This document shows, piece by piece, positions 34,260 through 41,845 of a DNA stretch of 49,790 nt; position 1 is the stretch's first letter, and the number at the start of each line of letters is the position of its first letter. Under the pieces are notes generated by a model. That model saw only the letters and a list, made by a program, of their open reading frames with translations, searched no databases and was not told the origin of the DNA. Made by a program: the position numbers and the translations under genes. The DNA comes from an uncultured Coriobacteriaceae bacterium. Lineage in GTDB: Bacteria; Actinomycetota; Coriobacteriia; Coriobacteriales; Eggerthellaceae. The stretch is from positions 1 through 49,790 of the forward strand of contig URRZ01000003.1 in assembly GCA_900550385.1 (NCBI GenBank), read 5' to 3'.

Positions 34260-35699
34260 CTACCGGGATCCGCTATCCAAGAGGGAGACGAGCTCCTTCC
34301 TTCCGCGGACGTCCAGCTTCGTATAGATGTGGTGAAGGTGGGCCTTGACCGTTCCTTCCGAGATGAACATATCGTGGGCGATCTCGATGTTCGATTTCCC
34401 TTGGGCGAGGAGATGGAAGACCTCCTTCTCACGATCGGTGAGGCTGTAAAGTTCCCCTAGGCTTCCGATGCGCGCTTTGACGTAGTCGACGGCAGCGTCG
34501 TCCGAAGAAGCCTTCTCGCCCCTAAATCGCCAGAAAGAGAAGAGGCTCTTCTCGGACATTAACAGCACGCTGGCAAGCACCACCATTACGATCGCCACCA
34601 CGCTCACCAGCTCATAGCGATACGGCATCGCCATCGCCGCATTCAGGCCAGAACCGAGCCACACCCCCGCTGCGCGCATAAGCGATTGGGTTGCGCAGAG
34701 CACGCCGAACAACCACATGCCCGACGTCCCCGTGCTATAGGAGATGGTGCATACCATGAACAGCAGAAGCATCTCCATGGTAGCGAATCCCACGTTCACC
34801 ACAATCGAAGCGAAACCGCCATAGGGGGATGAGGCCAGAAACACCAGCAGGAACCCTGCGACCATGAGAGGGAAGGCGAAACGGAGCAGAACGGAAACGT
34901 TGAACCTCCGATCGTTGATGAGCAGAAAGCAAACGACGATGAGGCTTGGCACGACGGCGGCATACCGAGCGTTCAGCAGGTCATCCCCCATCCTAGCGAA
35001 CCCATAGGCGAAGGAATACGCCGCTATGAACGCGACGGCTTTATACGGCAGCAGGAACCTATCTTTCACCGAAGCGTTAGTAGATTCTCCGCCCGAGGCT
35101 TTTCCTCCCCCGCTCCCCTTCTGCCTTCCAGAACGGGAGGATCCGCTCTTCCCCGTGCGAACCGCCGCGAGAAAGCACACCAGCGAGAGAAGGGGCGCGC
35201 AGGCGAGCACGATGAAGACGCGGTAAAGGGCGTTGCCCTCCACGAGAAACACGAGGGCTTGGGAGACAAGAAGCGCAACCGCTCCGCACCACACGGCGCG
35301 AACAGGATTAAGCCGCGCGTACAGATCTATCCAAAGAGCGGATAGCAACGCCGTGGCGAACGATCCCAGCACCCCACCAGCAAATGCGATCGATTGGCTG
35401 TCAAGCGCCCGATAGTAGACGAGAGCGACTAGCAAGCTCGCGATAAGTTGGGAAGCAACGCCGACAGGAAGGGCAACCTTGCGTACCCTTTCGGAACCCA
35501 AGAAGAACACCGCCAACGCCACGAAGCAGGCGAATAGACCGACGAAGATCCCAAAAGAGGGCACGATCTGGCCCTTGTCGACTACGGCGAAAGGCACTTG
35601 GAACAAGGACGTGGACACGCGATGGAACGCAGAACCGTAAAACACGATGGGAATGGCAGCAATTGACTGATACACCGCCCCGAATCTGCCCACGGTCAA
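34260..35699 (-). CDS. Membrane-bound LuxR-type transcriptional regulator
   Basis: A 479-aa protein (TTG start) with about 12 predicted membrane helices occupying residues 10-400. A C-terminal LuxR/GerE helix-turn-helix follows (YSLTDREKEVFHLLAQGKSNIEIAHDMFISEGTVKAHLHHIYTKLDV, given in part). This architecture is expanded in Eggerthellaceae, where the regulators often sit beside the genes they control. No ATG exists near the start. TTG at 35699 (GGAG upstream) and GTG at 35693 (GAGG upstream) are the likely starts; the frame extends to 35972 but that part is not helix-like. A Ser/Gly-rich basic loop splits the membrane part into two halves. Probable target: the hydrolase gene downstream. Confidence 0.87.
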   Translation of the reverse strand: MTVGRFGAVYQSIAAIPIVFYGSAFHRVSTSLFQVPFAVVDKGQIVPSFGIFVGLFACFVALAVFFLGSERVRKVALPVGVASQLIASLLVALVYYRALDSQSIAFAGGVLGSFATALLSALWIDLYARLNPVRAVWCGAVALLVSQALVFLVEGNALYRVFIVLACAPLLSLVCFLAAVRTGKSGSSRSGRQKGSGGGKASGGESTNASVKDRFLLPYKAVAFIAAYSFAYGFARMGDDLLNARYAAVVPSLIVVCFLLINDRRFNVSVLLRFAFPLMVAGFLLVFLASSPYGGFASIVVNVGFATMEMLLLFMVCTISYSTGTSGMWLFGVLCATQSLMRAAGVWLGSGLNAAMAMPYRYELVSVVAIVMVVLASVLLMSEKSLFSFWRFRGEKASSDDAAVDYVKARIGSLGELYSLTDREKEVFHLLAQGKSNIEIAHDMFISEGTVKAHLHHIYTKLDVRGRKELVSLLDSGSR

Positions 35700-35892
35700 C
35701 CTCGCTCCACTCTCGCCGGAAAACGGCGGAGACCCGCCAATCGCCTCGCGCCAATATACCTTCTTTACGTAGCATACTACGCGTTGCGCAATGTCGAACA
35801 AGCAAACGCAAACAGACGCTGCACTCGTCAACGGAAAGGCGAGAAAGACACGACATGGCAAGCGACAAAATCGCCTCGCATCGACTACGACC

Positions 35893-36369
35893 TCACTCCA
35901 GTTTGAGGGCCATGCGGGTGCTTCCAGGAAGCGGCGCGAAACCGAAATGCGCGTAGAACGACGCAGCAGCATCGTTGCTCGGATCGACTATAAGAGCCTT
36001 CGCACCCGCCAGCTGCGCCACCTTCGAAGCGTTCTGGATGGCATCGCGTAGAAGCGACGCGCCCAGCCCCTGCCCCTTGAAGCGTTCGTCCACACCCAGC
36101 ATGCCAAGCAGCACTGCGGGAACCTGACCCGGAGCGTTTCGGACGAACCAACCTCCCGCCACGTCGGATCTGACAACAGAGTGCGCGCTCAGCGTATAGA
36201 ACCCAGCTACCATGCCATCGCAATAAGAAGCGTAGATGACCGCGGTGCCGCGTTTGCGGGCATGCGCCGAGTACTTCTCCGCCCAGCCGTCGACGACATC
36301 ATCGCCGCATTTGAAACCTTCGATGCCGACGCCGACGGCAAGCTGGACGGGTTTCGTGAAAACGCTCAT
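35893..36369 (-). CDS. tacT: GNAT-family acetyltransferase toxin (TacT-like)
   Basis: A 158-aa GCN5-related N-acetyltransferase. The acetyl-CoA loop is DERFKGQGLGASLL, and the late SFYAHFGF segment holds the usual catalytic Tyr. TacT-type toxins acetylate aminoacyl-tRNA and block translation. Diagnostic context is the upstream DUF1778 antitoxin gene, whose stop overlaps this ATG by 4 bp (ATGA). A TTG six bases upstream is an alternative start. GNAT plus DUF1778 pairs are well established as toxin-antitoxin systems. Confidence 0.9.
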   Translation of the reverse strand: MSVFTKPVQLAVGVGIEGFKCGDDVVDGWAEKYSAHARKRGTAVIYASYCDGMVAGFYTLSAHSVVRSDVAGGWFVRNAPGQVPAVLLGMLGVDERFKGQGLGASLLRDAIQNASKVAQLAGAKALIVDPSNDAAASFYAHFGFAPLPGSTRMALKLE

Positions 36370-36635
36370 TCCCAAACTGCCTTGCGGGAAAGCAGAGCTT
36401 GGGCTGCGACGGGCATGGGCGATTCGAGCATCTCGCAGAAGGCATCGAACGCCTCCGCCGACAGCACGGTGGAGGTGGCCTCGTCGATGTCGTGCTTTGC
36501 GCTGGCGTCAAGATGGGAGGTGGCCCATTGGGTCAGCGATTGACCGCGCAACGACGCAGCCCTCTCGTAGCTCAATCTCTGCGGTTTCGTAAGACGCAAG
36601 TCCATTCGATACTGCTTTTCGGCAACGGCCGCCAT
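36366..36635 (-). CDS. tacA: DUF1778 antitoxin (TacA-like)
   Basis: An 89-aa protein. A ribbon-helix-helix DNA-binding N-terminus (YRMDLRLTKPQRLSYERAASLRGQSLTQWA, in part) is followed by a helical tail that should block the acetyltransferase (EAFDAFCEMLESPMPVAAQALLSRK). Length is normal for DUF1778. It is translationally coupled to the toxin. A palindrome upstream at 36686-36706 is its probable operator. Confidence 0.9.
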   Translation of the reverse strand: MAAVAEKQYRMDLRLTKPQRLSYERAASLRGQSLTQWATSHLDASAKHDIDEATSTVLSAEAFDAFCEMLESPMPVAAQALLSRKAVWE

Positions 36636-36685
36636 GCGCCACCCCTTTCCCGCTGCTGCATGCTCCTCTATGATACGTCACCTAT

Positions 36686-36706
36686 TGTACGTTTATTTTC
36701 CGTACA
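36686..36706. promoter_or_regulatory. Palindromic operator of the TacA/TacT operon
   Basis: TGTACG (36686-36691) and CGTACA (36701-36706) form a perfect inverted repeat with 9 bp between, about 50 bp upstream of the antitoxin ATG in an AT-rich patch. Ribbon-helix-helix antitoxins bind such sites for autoregulation. Confidence 0.6.
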
Positions 36707-36871
36707 TATCAATAATACTTCATAGTGATTCGCCCTCACGTAAGATGGCAAAACGCTTCGGCTTGCTGGCTACGCCCGTTTCGGGCCGCCCGAACGACCA
36801 ACGCACGCTTCGTCTTGGCGTCGCAACCCCGAATGAGAAGATCCGGCACCGTCCGCACCCCTCGATTAGAT

Positions 36872-36905
36872 ATCAGCAATATCGATCAATCAGCAATATC
36901 GATCA
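36872..36905. repeat. Tandem 17-bp direct repeat
   Basis: ATCAGCAATATCGATCA occurs twice in direct contact (36872-36888 and 36889-36905), rich in A/T against a GC-rich background. Confidence 0.85.
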
Positions 36906-36923
36906 TATCGCCGACATTTCCTT

Positions 36924-36964
36924 GGAAAAAAAGGAGAGGCCGGCAGCTTATCGCTGCCGGCCTC
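36924..36964 (-). terminator. Intrinsic terminator of the heat-shock operon
   Basis: A perfect 12-bp stem (GAGGCCGGCAGC at 36936-36947, complement at 36953-36964) with a 5-nt loop is followed on the minus strand by TCC and seven T's. Confidence 0.92.
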
Positions 36965-36988
36965 GGATCTTCCACTTAGCGAGTCAGC

Positions 36989-39691
36989 CTACTTCAGCAA
37001 ATCATCCCAATCCGCATCCAGATCCAGCGGGGGCTCCACCTTGCAGTCGTAGTCGCCCTCGTCGTTGATGTCGATGAGCACGTGCGCGCGGTCGGACAGC
37101 TTGCCCTCGACGATCTTCTGGGCGATGCGGTCCACCACCTCGCGCTGGATCAGGCGCTTCAGCGGACGGGCTCCGTACACCGGGTCGAAGCCGTCGATGG
37201 CCAGATGCTCCAGCGCGGCGGGCGACACATCCAGCGTGACGCGACGGTCGGCCAAGCGCTTGCGCACGTCCTTCAGCTGCAGCTTCACGATAGGCTCCAT
37301 CGCCTCGATCGACAGCCCGTTGAACGTGATCACGTCGTCGATGCGGTTGAGGAACTCGGGGCGGAACGTCGAGCGCAGCGCGTCCTGCACCTTGTTCGCC
37401 AGCTCGGCAAGGCGCTTGGCGCCCGTCTCGATGTCGCCTGAGGCGATGTCCTCCATCATCTTGCCCATGGACTGCTCGTTCTCCTGAGCGGCGTACTCGC
37501 GGATGTACTGGCTGCCCACGTTGGACGTCATGATGATGATGGCGTTCTTGAACGACACCAAACGACCCTGACCGTCCGTCAAGCGGCCGTCATCGAGTAC
37601 CTGCAGCAAGATGTTGAAGACGTCGGGGTGAGCCTTCTCCACCTCATCGAGCAGGATGACGCTGTACGGACGACGACGCACGGCTTCGGTAAGCTGGCCG
37701 CCTTCGTCGTAACCGACGTATCCCGGAGGGGCGCCGATCAGGCGCTGCACGCTGAACTTCTCCATGTACTCGGACATGTCGATGCGCACCATGGCCTTCT
37801 CGCTGTCGAACAGGTATTCCGCCAGCGCCTTCGCCAGCTCCGTCTTGCCCACGCCAGTGGGACCGAGGAACAGGAAGCTGCCGATAGGCTTGTTCGGGTC
37901 GGACAGGCCTGCGCGGTTGCGGCGGATAGCGCCGGCGACCGCCGAGACGGCCTCGTCCTGGCCGATAACGCGCTCATGCAGCTTGTCCTCGAGGTCGACG
38001 AGCTTCTCCATCTCGCCCTGCATCATCTTGGACACGGGGATGCCGGTCCAGGTGGACACCACCTCGGCGATTTCCTCCTGCGACACCTCCTCCTTGAGAA
38101 TCGCGCCGTCCTCTTGCTTGTCGTTCAGAGCCTGTTCGGCCTGCTCCAGCTTGCGCTGCAGCTCGGGGATGCGGCCGTAGCGAATCTCGGAGGCCTTCAC
38201 CAAATCGCCTTCGCGGGTTGCGCGCTCCTCTTCGGTTTGCGCGGCTTCGAGGTCGGCTTTAAGCGTTTGGACGTCCTCGATGACGTCCTTTTCGTTTTGC
38301 CATTCGGCCTTGCGCTTCGACAATGCATCCTGAGCGTCGGCGATTTCCTTGCGCAGATGCTCAAGGCGTTCGCGGCTGACCTCGTCCGTCTCCTTCATAA
38401 GCGCCTGCTCCTCGATCTGCATCTGGGTGAGCTTGCGCTCCGCCAGATCGACCTCTTCGGGCATGCTGTCGATCTCGATGCGCAGACGGCTGGCTGCCTC
38501 GTCCATGAGGTCGATGGCCTTGTCGGGCAGGAAACGATCGGAGATGTAGCGGTTCGACAGCTCCGCGCAGGCGACGATGGCGGCATCGGTGATGCGCACG
38601 CCATGATGGATCTCGTACTTCTCCTTCAGGCCGCGAAGGATGGCGATGGTGTCCTCGACCGTGGGCTCGCTGACCATGACCGTCTGAAAACGACGCTCAA
38701 GAGCGGCATCCTTTTCGATGTACTTGCGATACTCATCGAGCGTGGTTGCGCCGATGGCATGCAGCTCGCCACGCGCCAGGGCCGGCTTGAGCATGTTGCC
38801 CGCATCCATGGAGCTATCGCCCGTGGAACCGGCGCCGACGATGGTGTGCAGCTCGTCGATGAACAGGATGATCTGGCCGTTCGACTCCTTGACCTCGCGC
38901 AGAACCGCCTTCAAGCGGTCCTCGAACTCGCCGCGGTACTTAGCGCCTGCGACCATGGCGCCCAGGTCGAGCGCGATGACGTCGTGGTCCTTCAAGCCGG
39001 ACGGGACATCGCCGGCGACGATGCGCTGCGCCAGGCCTTCGACGATGGCGGTTTTGCCGACGCCGGGCTCGCCGATAAGCACGGGGTTGTTCTTCGTGCG
39101 GCGGCTGAGCACCTGGATGGTGCGGCGAATCTCCTCGGAACGGCCGATGACCGGGTCGAGCTTGCCCTCGCGCGCCTTCTGCGTAAGGTTCTGACCGTAC
39201 TGGTTCAAGGCGTCGAGCTCAGGCTTGCTTTGCTGATCGGTGACGCGGGTGGAACCGCGCAGGGAGCTGTACGCCTCCTCAACGGTTTTCCCCGTGATGC
39301 CGAGGCCGTTGAGCACACGGCCGGCGTCGCCCTTGTCCTGAGCCAAGGCGATGAGCAGGTGCTCGGTGGTTGCGTAGCTGTCGCCCATGCGCTCGGCCGC
39401 CTTCACGGCGTTGTCGATGACCTTCATAAGGTTGTTGCTGGGCATGGCCATAGGCATGGTGGAGCCGCTGGCCTTCGGCATATCGGCGATGGCGGCGTCG
39501 ACGTTTTGCGACAGCTGCGCCGGATCGGCGCCGATGCGCTTGATGATGGCGGACAGATTGTTCTCCGATGCGTCCAGCATGGCCTTGAGCAAGTGAATGG
39601 GCTCGATGGTGCTGGATTGCGCATCGCCGGCAACGCCCATCGAAGCCTGGAAGGCCTCCTGAGCGGTAACGGCAAGTTTATCTAATCTCAT
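36989..39691 (-). CDS. clpB: ClpB disaggregase chaperone
   Basis: A 900-aa Hsp100 ATPase that, with DnaK, rescues aggregated proteins. An N-terminal Clp repeat domain comes first. The first ATPase module has GEPGVGKT near 200. A coiled middle domain (about 410-530, highly charged Glu/Gln/Lys heptads) identifies ClpB rather than ClpA/C. The second module has GPTGVGKT near 605. The C-terminal end is usual. AAGGAGGTT is the ribosome site. It is last in the dnaK-grpE-dnaJ-hspR-clpB operon, 34 bp behind hspR, and closed by a terminator. Confidence 0.97.
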   Translation of the reverse strand: MRLDKLAVTAQEAFQASMGVAGDAQSSTIEPIHLLKAMLDASENNLSAIIKRIGADPAQLSQNVDAAIADMPKASGSTMPMAMPSNNLMKVIDNAVKAAERMGDSYATTEHLLIALAQDKGDAGRVLNGLGITGKTVEEAYSSLRGSTRVTDQQSKPELDALNQYGQNLTQKAREGKLDPVIGRSEEIRRTIQVLSRRTKNNPVLIGEPGVGKTAIVEGLAQRIVAGDVPSGLKDHDVIALDLGAMVAGAKYRGEFEDRLKAVLREVKESNGQIILFIDELHTIVGAGSTGDSSMDAGNMLKPALARGELHAIGATTLDEYRKYIEKDAALERRFQTVMVSEPTVEDTIAILRGLKEKYEIHHGVRITDAAIVACAELSNRYISDRFLPDKAIDLMDEAASRLRIEIDSMPEEVDLAERKLTQMQIEEQALMKETDEVSRERLEHLRKEIADAQDALSKRKAEWQNEKDVIEDVQTLKADLEAAQTEEERATREGDLVKASEIRYGRIPELQRKLEQAEQALNDKQEDGAILKEEVSQEEIAEVVSTWTGIPVSKMMQGEMEKLVDLEDKLHERVIGQDEAVSAVAGAIRRNRAGLSDPNKPIGSFLFLGPTGVGKTELAKALAEYLFDSEKAMVRIDMSEYMEKFSVQRLIGAPPGYVGYDEGGQLTEAVRRRPYSVILLDEVEKAHPDVFNILLQVLDDGRLTDGQGRLVSFKNAIIIMTSNVGSQYIREYAAQENEQSMGKMMEDIASGDIETGAKRLAELANKVQDALRSTFRPEFLNRIDDVITFNGLSIEAMEPIVKLQLKDVRKRLADRRVTLDVSPAALEHLAIDGFDPVYGARPLKRLIQREVVDRIAQKIVEGKLSDRAHVLIDINDEGDYDCKVEPPLDLDADWDDLLK

Positions 39692-39725
39692 GCGAACCTC
39701 CTTTGAATCGGTTCAACGCATTTGT

Positions 39726-40124
39726 TTACAAAAGCGAGCTGGGACGACGGACGACGATCGCCGTGGGCGACTGCACGAGGGAGTTCACGCTTTCACGCGT
39801 TTCCAGCTCATGCACGCGATCGGCAAGGCGGCGGACCCGCTTGTGCAGGTCGTCGATTTCCTGATCGCGATCGACCAGACGGCCCTGCAGGTCGAGGATG
39901 CGGATGACCCCGGCGAGGTTGATGCCCTCGCCGGTGAGCTCGTTGATAAGGGACAGGCGCTCGATATCCGCCTGCGAGTACATGCGGGTATTGCCGCTGG
40001 TACGCTGGGGCGTAACCAGGCCCTTCTGCTCGTATGCTCGAAGGGTTTGAGGATGCACGCCTGCCAGCTCGGCAGCCACGCCGATCATGTACAGGGGCCG
40101 GTTGCGATCGTTCCATTCGGGCAT
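39726..40124 (-). CDS. hspR: HspR heat-shock repressor (MerR family)
   Basis: A 132-aa MerR-type winged-helix regulator. MIGVAAELAGVHPQTLRAYEQKGLVTPQRT (in part, residues 13-42) is characteristic of HspR, and a C-terminal coiled coil follows (LVDRDQEIDDLHKRVRRLADRVHELE). In other Actinobacteria HspR represses the dnaK and clpB genes with DnaK as co-repressor, binding HAIR palindromes. It starts 2 bp after dnaJ and shares its operon. GGAG within dnaJ serves as ribosome site. Confidence 0.93.
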   Translation of the reverse strand: MPEWNDRNRPLYMIGVAAELAGVHPQTLRAYEQKGLVTPQRTSGNTRMYSQADIERLSLINELTGEGINLAGVIRILDLQGRLVDRDQEIDDLHKRVRRLADRVHELETRESVNSLVQSPTAIVVRRPSSLL

Positions 40125-40126
40125 GC

Positions 40127-41080
40127 TTACCAGCTCCTCACGTCATCGGGCGACGCCTCCAAGAACGCCTCCATGGCCTTTTGCTGCTGCGGGCTCATGG
40201 ACTTGGGAACCTGCACTTTAATGGTGATCTTCAGGTCGCCGTTGCCGGAGCCCTTCACCTTCGTCGCCCCCTTGCCGCGAACCGACATGACCGTTTGGTC
40301 TTGGGTTCCGGCAGGCACCTTCACGCGCACCTTCGTGCCATCGGGAGCAGGCACCACGACGCTGGCGCCCAACGCGGCTTCCGCCACGTTGACGGGCACA
40401 TCGATGAGCACATCGGCCCCATCGCGCTTGAAGTACGGATGATCCTGAATGCGGGTAGTGACCAGCAGGTCGCCGGCCTCACCGCCCGATTCACCAGGTG
40501 CGCCCTTGCCGCGGAAGCGCAAACGTCCGCCGTCGACAGCGCCCGCAGGAACCTTGACGGTAAGCGTTTCCGAATCGGCGCGACCGGGCACGCGAACGGT
40601 AACGCGCTTCTCCGTACCGGAAAACGCCTCTTCAAACGTGACATTTAGCGTGACGTTCATGTCCTGGCCCTTGCGCGGACGCGGTTGGCGGCCCGCAAAG
40701 CCGCTAGCGCCGGCGCCATTGAAATCCCAGTTCGAGCCGAATGCACCCTCGCCACGGCGGATGCTTTCGAGGATATCGGCCCAGCTGCCGAAACCACCTG
40801 CACCGGCGCCGCCGAAGATATCCTCGACGTTCACGGAGCCACCGCCCCATCCTCGGGGAATCTGATTCTCGTTCGCCGTGCCGTATTGGTCGTACAGCTT
40901 GCGCTTCTTATCGTCTGACAAGACCTCGTAGGCTTCGTTGATCTCCTTGAACTTGGCCTCGCTGCCACCCGCATCGGGGTGGTATTTGCGCGCTAGTTTG
41001 CGGAACGCCTTCTTGATCTCGTCGGTGGTCGCCGTGCGCGGAACGCCCAGCGTTTTGTAGTAATCCGGAGTAGCCGGCAT
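40127..41080 (-). CDS. dnaJ: DnaJ co-chaperone lacking the zinc-finger domain
   Basis: A 317-aa Hsp40. The J-domain (residues 3-68) has the HPD motif in KYHPDAGG. A Gly/Phe-rich linker (GGAGAGGFGSW) and two C-terminal substrate-binding beta domains follow. No CxxCxGxG zinc repeats are present, so it is of the type II/CbpA-like class, although it sits in the dnaK operon in place of a classical DnaJ. It stimulates DnaK ATPase. ATG at 41080 is preferred; a GTG three codons upstream overlaps the ribosome site. Confidence 0.94.
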   Translation of the reverse strand: MPATPDYYKTLGVPRTATTDEIKKAFRKLARKYHPDAGGSEAKFKEINEAYEVLSDDKKRKLYDQYGTANENQIPRGWGGGSVNVEDIFGGAGAGGFGSWADILESIRRGEGAFGSNWDFNGAGASGFAGRQPRPRKGQDMNVTLNVTFEEAFSGTEKRVTVRVPGRADSETLTVKVPAGAVDGGRLRFRGKGAPGESGGEAGDLLVTTRIQDHPYFKRDGADVLIDVPVNVAEAALGASVVVPAPDGTKVRVKVPAGTQDQTVMSVRGKGATKVKGSGNGDLKITIKVQVPKSMSPQQQKAMEAFLEASPDDVRSW

Positions 41081-41147
41081 GCGCTCCACCTTCCTTTCTT
41101 AAGTAAGCACGAGGGCGGACCATACCGCCCGCCCTCGCAAAAGCTAT

Positions 41148-41840
41148 CTATTCGTCTTCGCTCTCGGGCTTGGGCCTCTTCGGACCGCCCGTGGTGACGG
41201 TGACCATTGCGGCTCGGAGAACCTTCGTCCCCATCTTGTAGCCCTTCTGGTACACCTCATGCACCGTCTCGTCCGGCACGGACGCATCGTCAACCGTGGC
41301 GACCGCCTGGCACTCGAGCGCATCGAAAGCCTGGCCGGCAGGGTTGATGACCTGCACGCCGCCGGTTTCCAGCACGTTCACGAACTTGCTGTGCACGGCC
41401 TTCACACCGTCGATCAAGCCGGCCTCGCCGTTCTTCTCGGCGTAGTCGATGGTGCGCTCGAAATCGTCGATGACGGGCAGCAGCTTCTCAACCAGCTTCT
41501 CACCGGCGCGGAGGCGCTCCTGCTCGCGCTGCTCCGCCGTACGACGACGGTACGTATCCCATTCGGCATGCAGGCGCAGGTATTTGTCCTGCCAGTCCTT
41601 CGCCTCTGCCTGGGCCTTCTCCACCAGCTCGTCGTTGGTGGGAGCCTCTTCGGCCTGGGCCTCGAGCACTTCCTCGGCCTCCGCGACCGTATCGGATGCG
41701 GCGGGATCCGCCTCGGGGGCGGCGCCGCCCTGCTGGGCGACGCCTTCCTGCTTCACGTCGGACGCTTCGTCCTGAATGGGAATCTGGGTGCCCTGATCCT
41801 GCGTTGCGCGCTCAGGCTCGGGCGTGCTCTGCATCGTCAT
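41148..41840 (-). CDS. grpE: GrpE nucleotide exchange factor
   Basis: A 230-aa GrpE. An acidic, poorly ordered N-terminus (about 1-75) is followed by the long paired helix (KDWQDKYLRLHAEWDTYRRRTAEQ, in part) and a beta domain ending VQVINPAGQAFDALECQAVATV and YQKGYKMGTKVLRAAMVTV, typical of the family. It releases ADP from DnaK. It starts 5 bp after dnaK and is followed after 67 bp by dnaJ. Confidence 0.95.
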   Translation of the reverse strand: MTMQSTPEPERATQDQGTQIPIQDEASDVKQEGVAQQGGAAPEADPAASDTVAEAEEVLEAQAEEAPTNDELVEKAQAEAKDWQDKYLRLHAEWDTYRRRTAEQREQERLRAGEKLVEKLLPVIDDFERTIDYAEKNGEAGLIDGVKAVHSKFVNVLETGGVQVINPAGQAFDALECQAVATVDDASVPDETVHEVYQKGYKMGTKVLRAAMVTVTTGGPKRPKPESEDE

Positions 41841-41845
41841 GGCGC

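Larger units (their letters stand above)
36636..36988. other. Intergenic region between tacA and clpB ends
   Basis: About 350 bp holding the tacA control region, a perfect tandem 17-bp repeat at 36872-36905 and the clpB terminator. No gene was supported. Confidence 0.6.

Noticed and set aside
37628..39685. 685-codon open frame opposite clpB
   Set aside because: Shadow of clpB; the translated sequence shows no family and the real gene is certain.
39703..39716. TTGAA-TCGG-TTCAA palindrome before clpB as a second HspR site
   Set aside because: Short, next to the ribosome site and inside an operon; spacing differs from the HAIR geometry.
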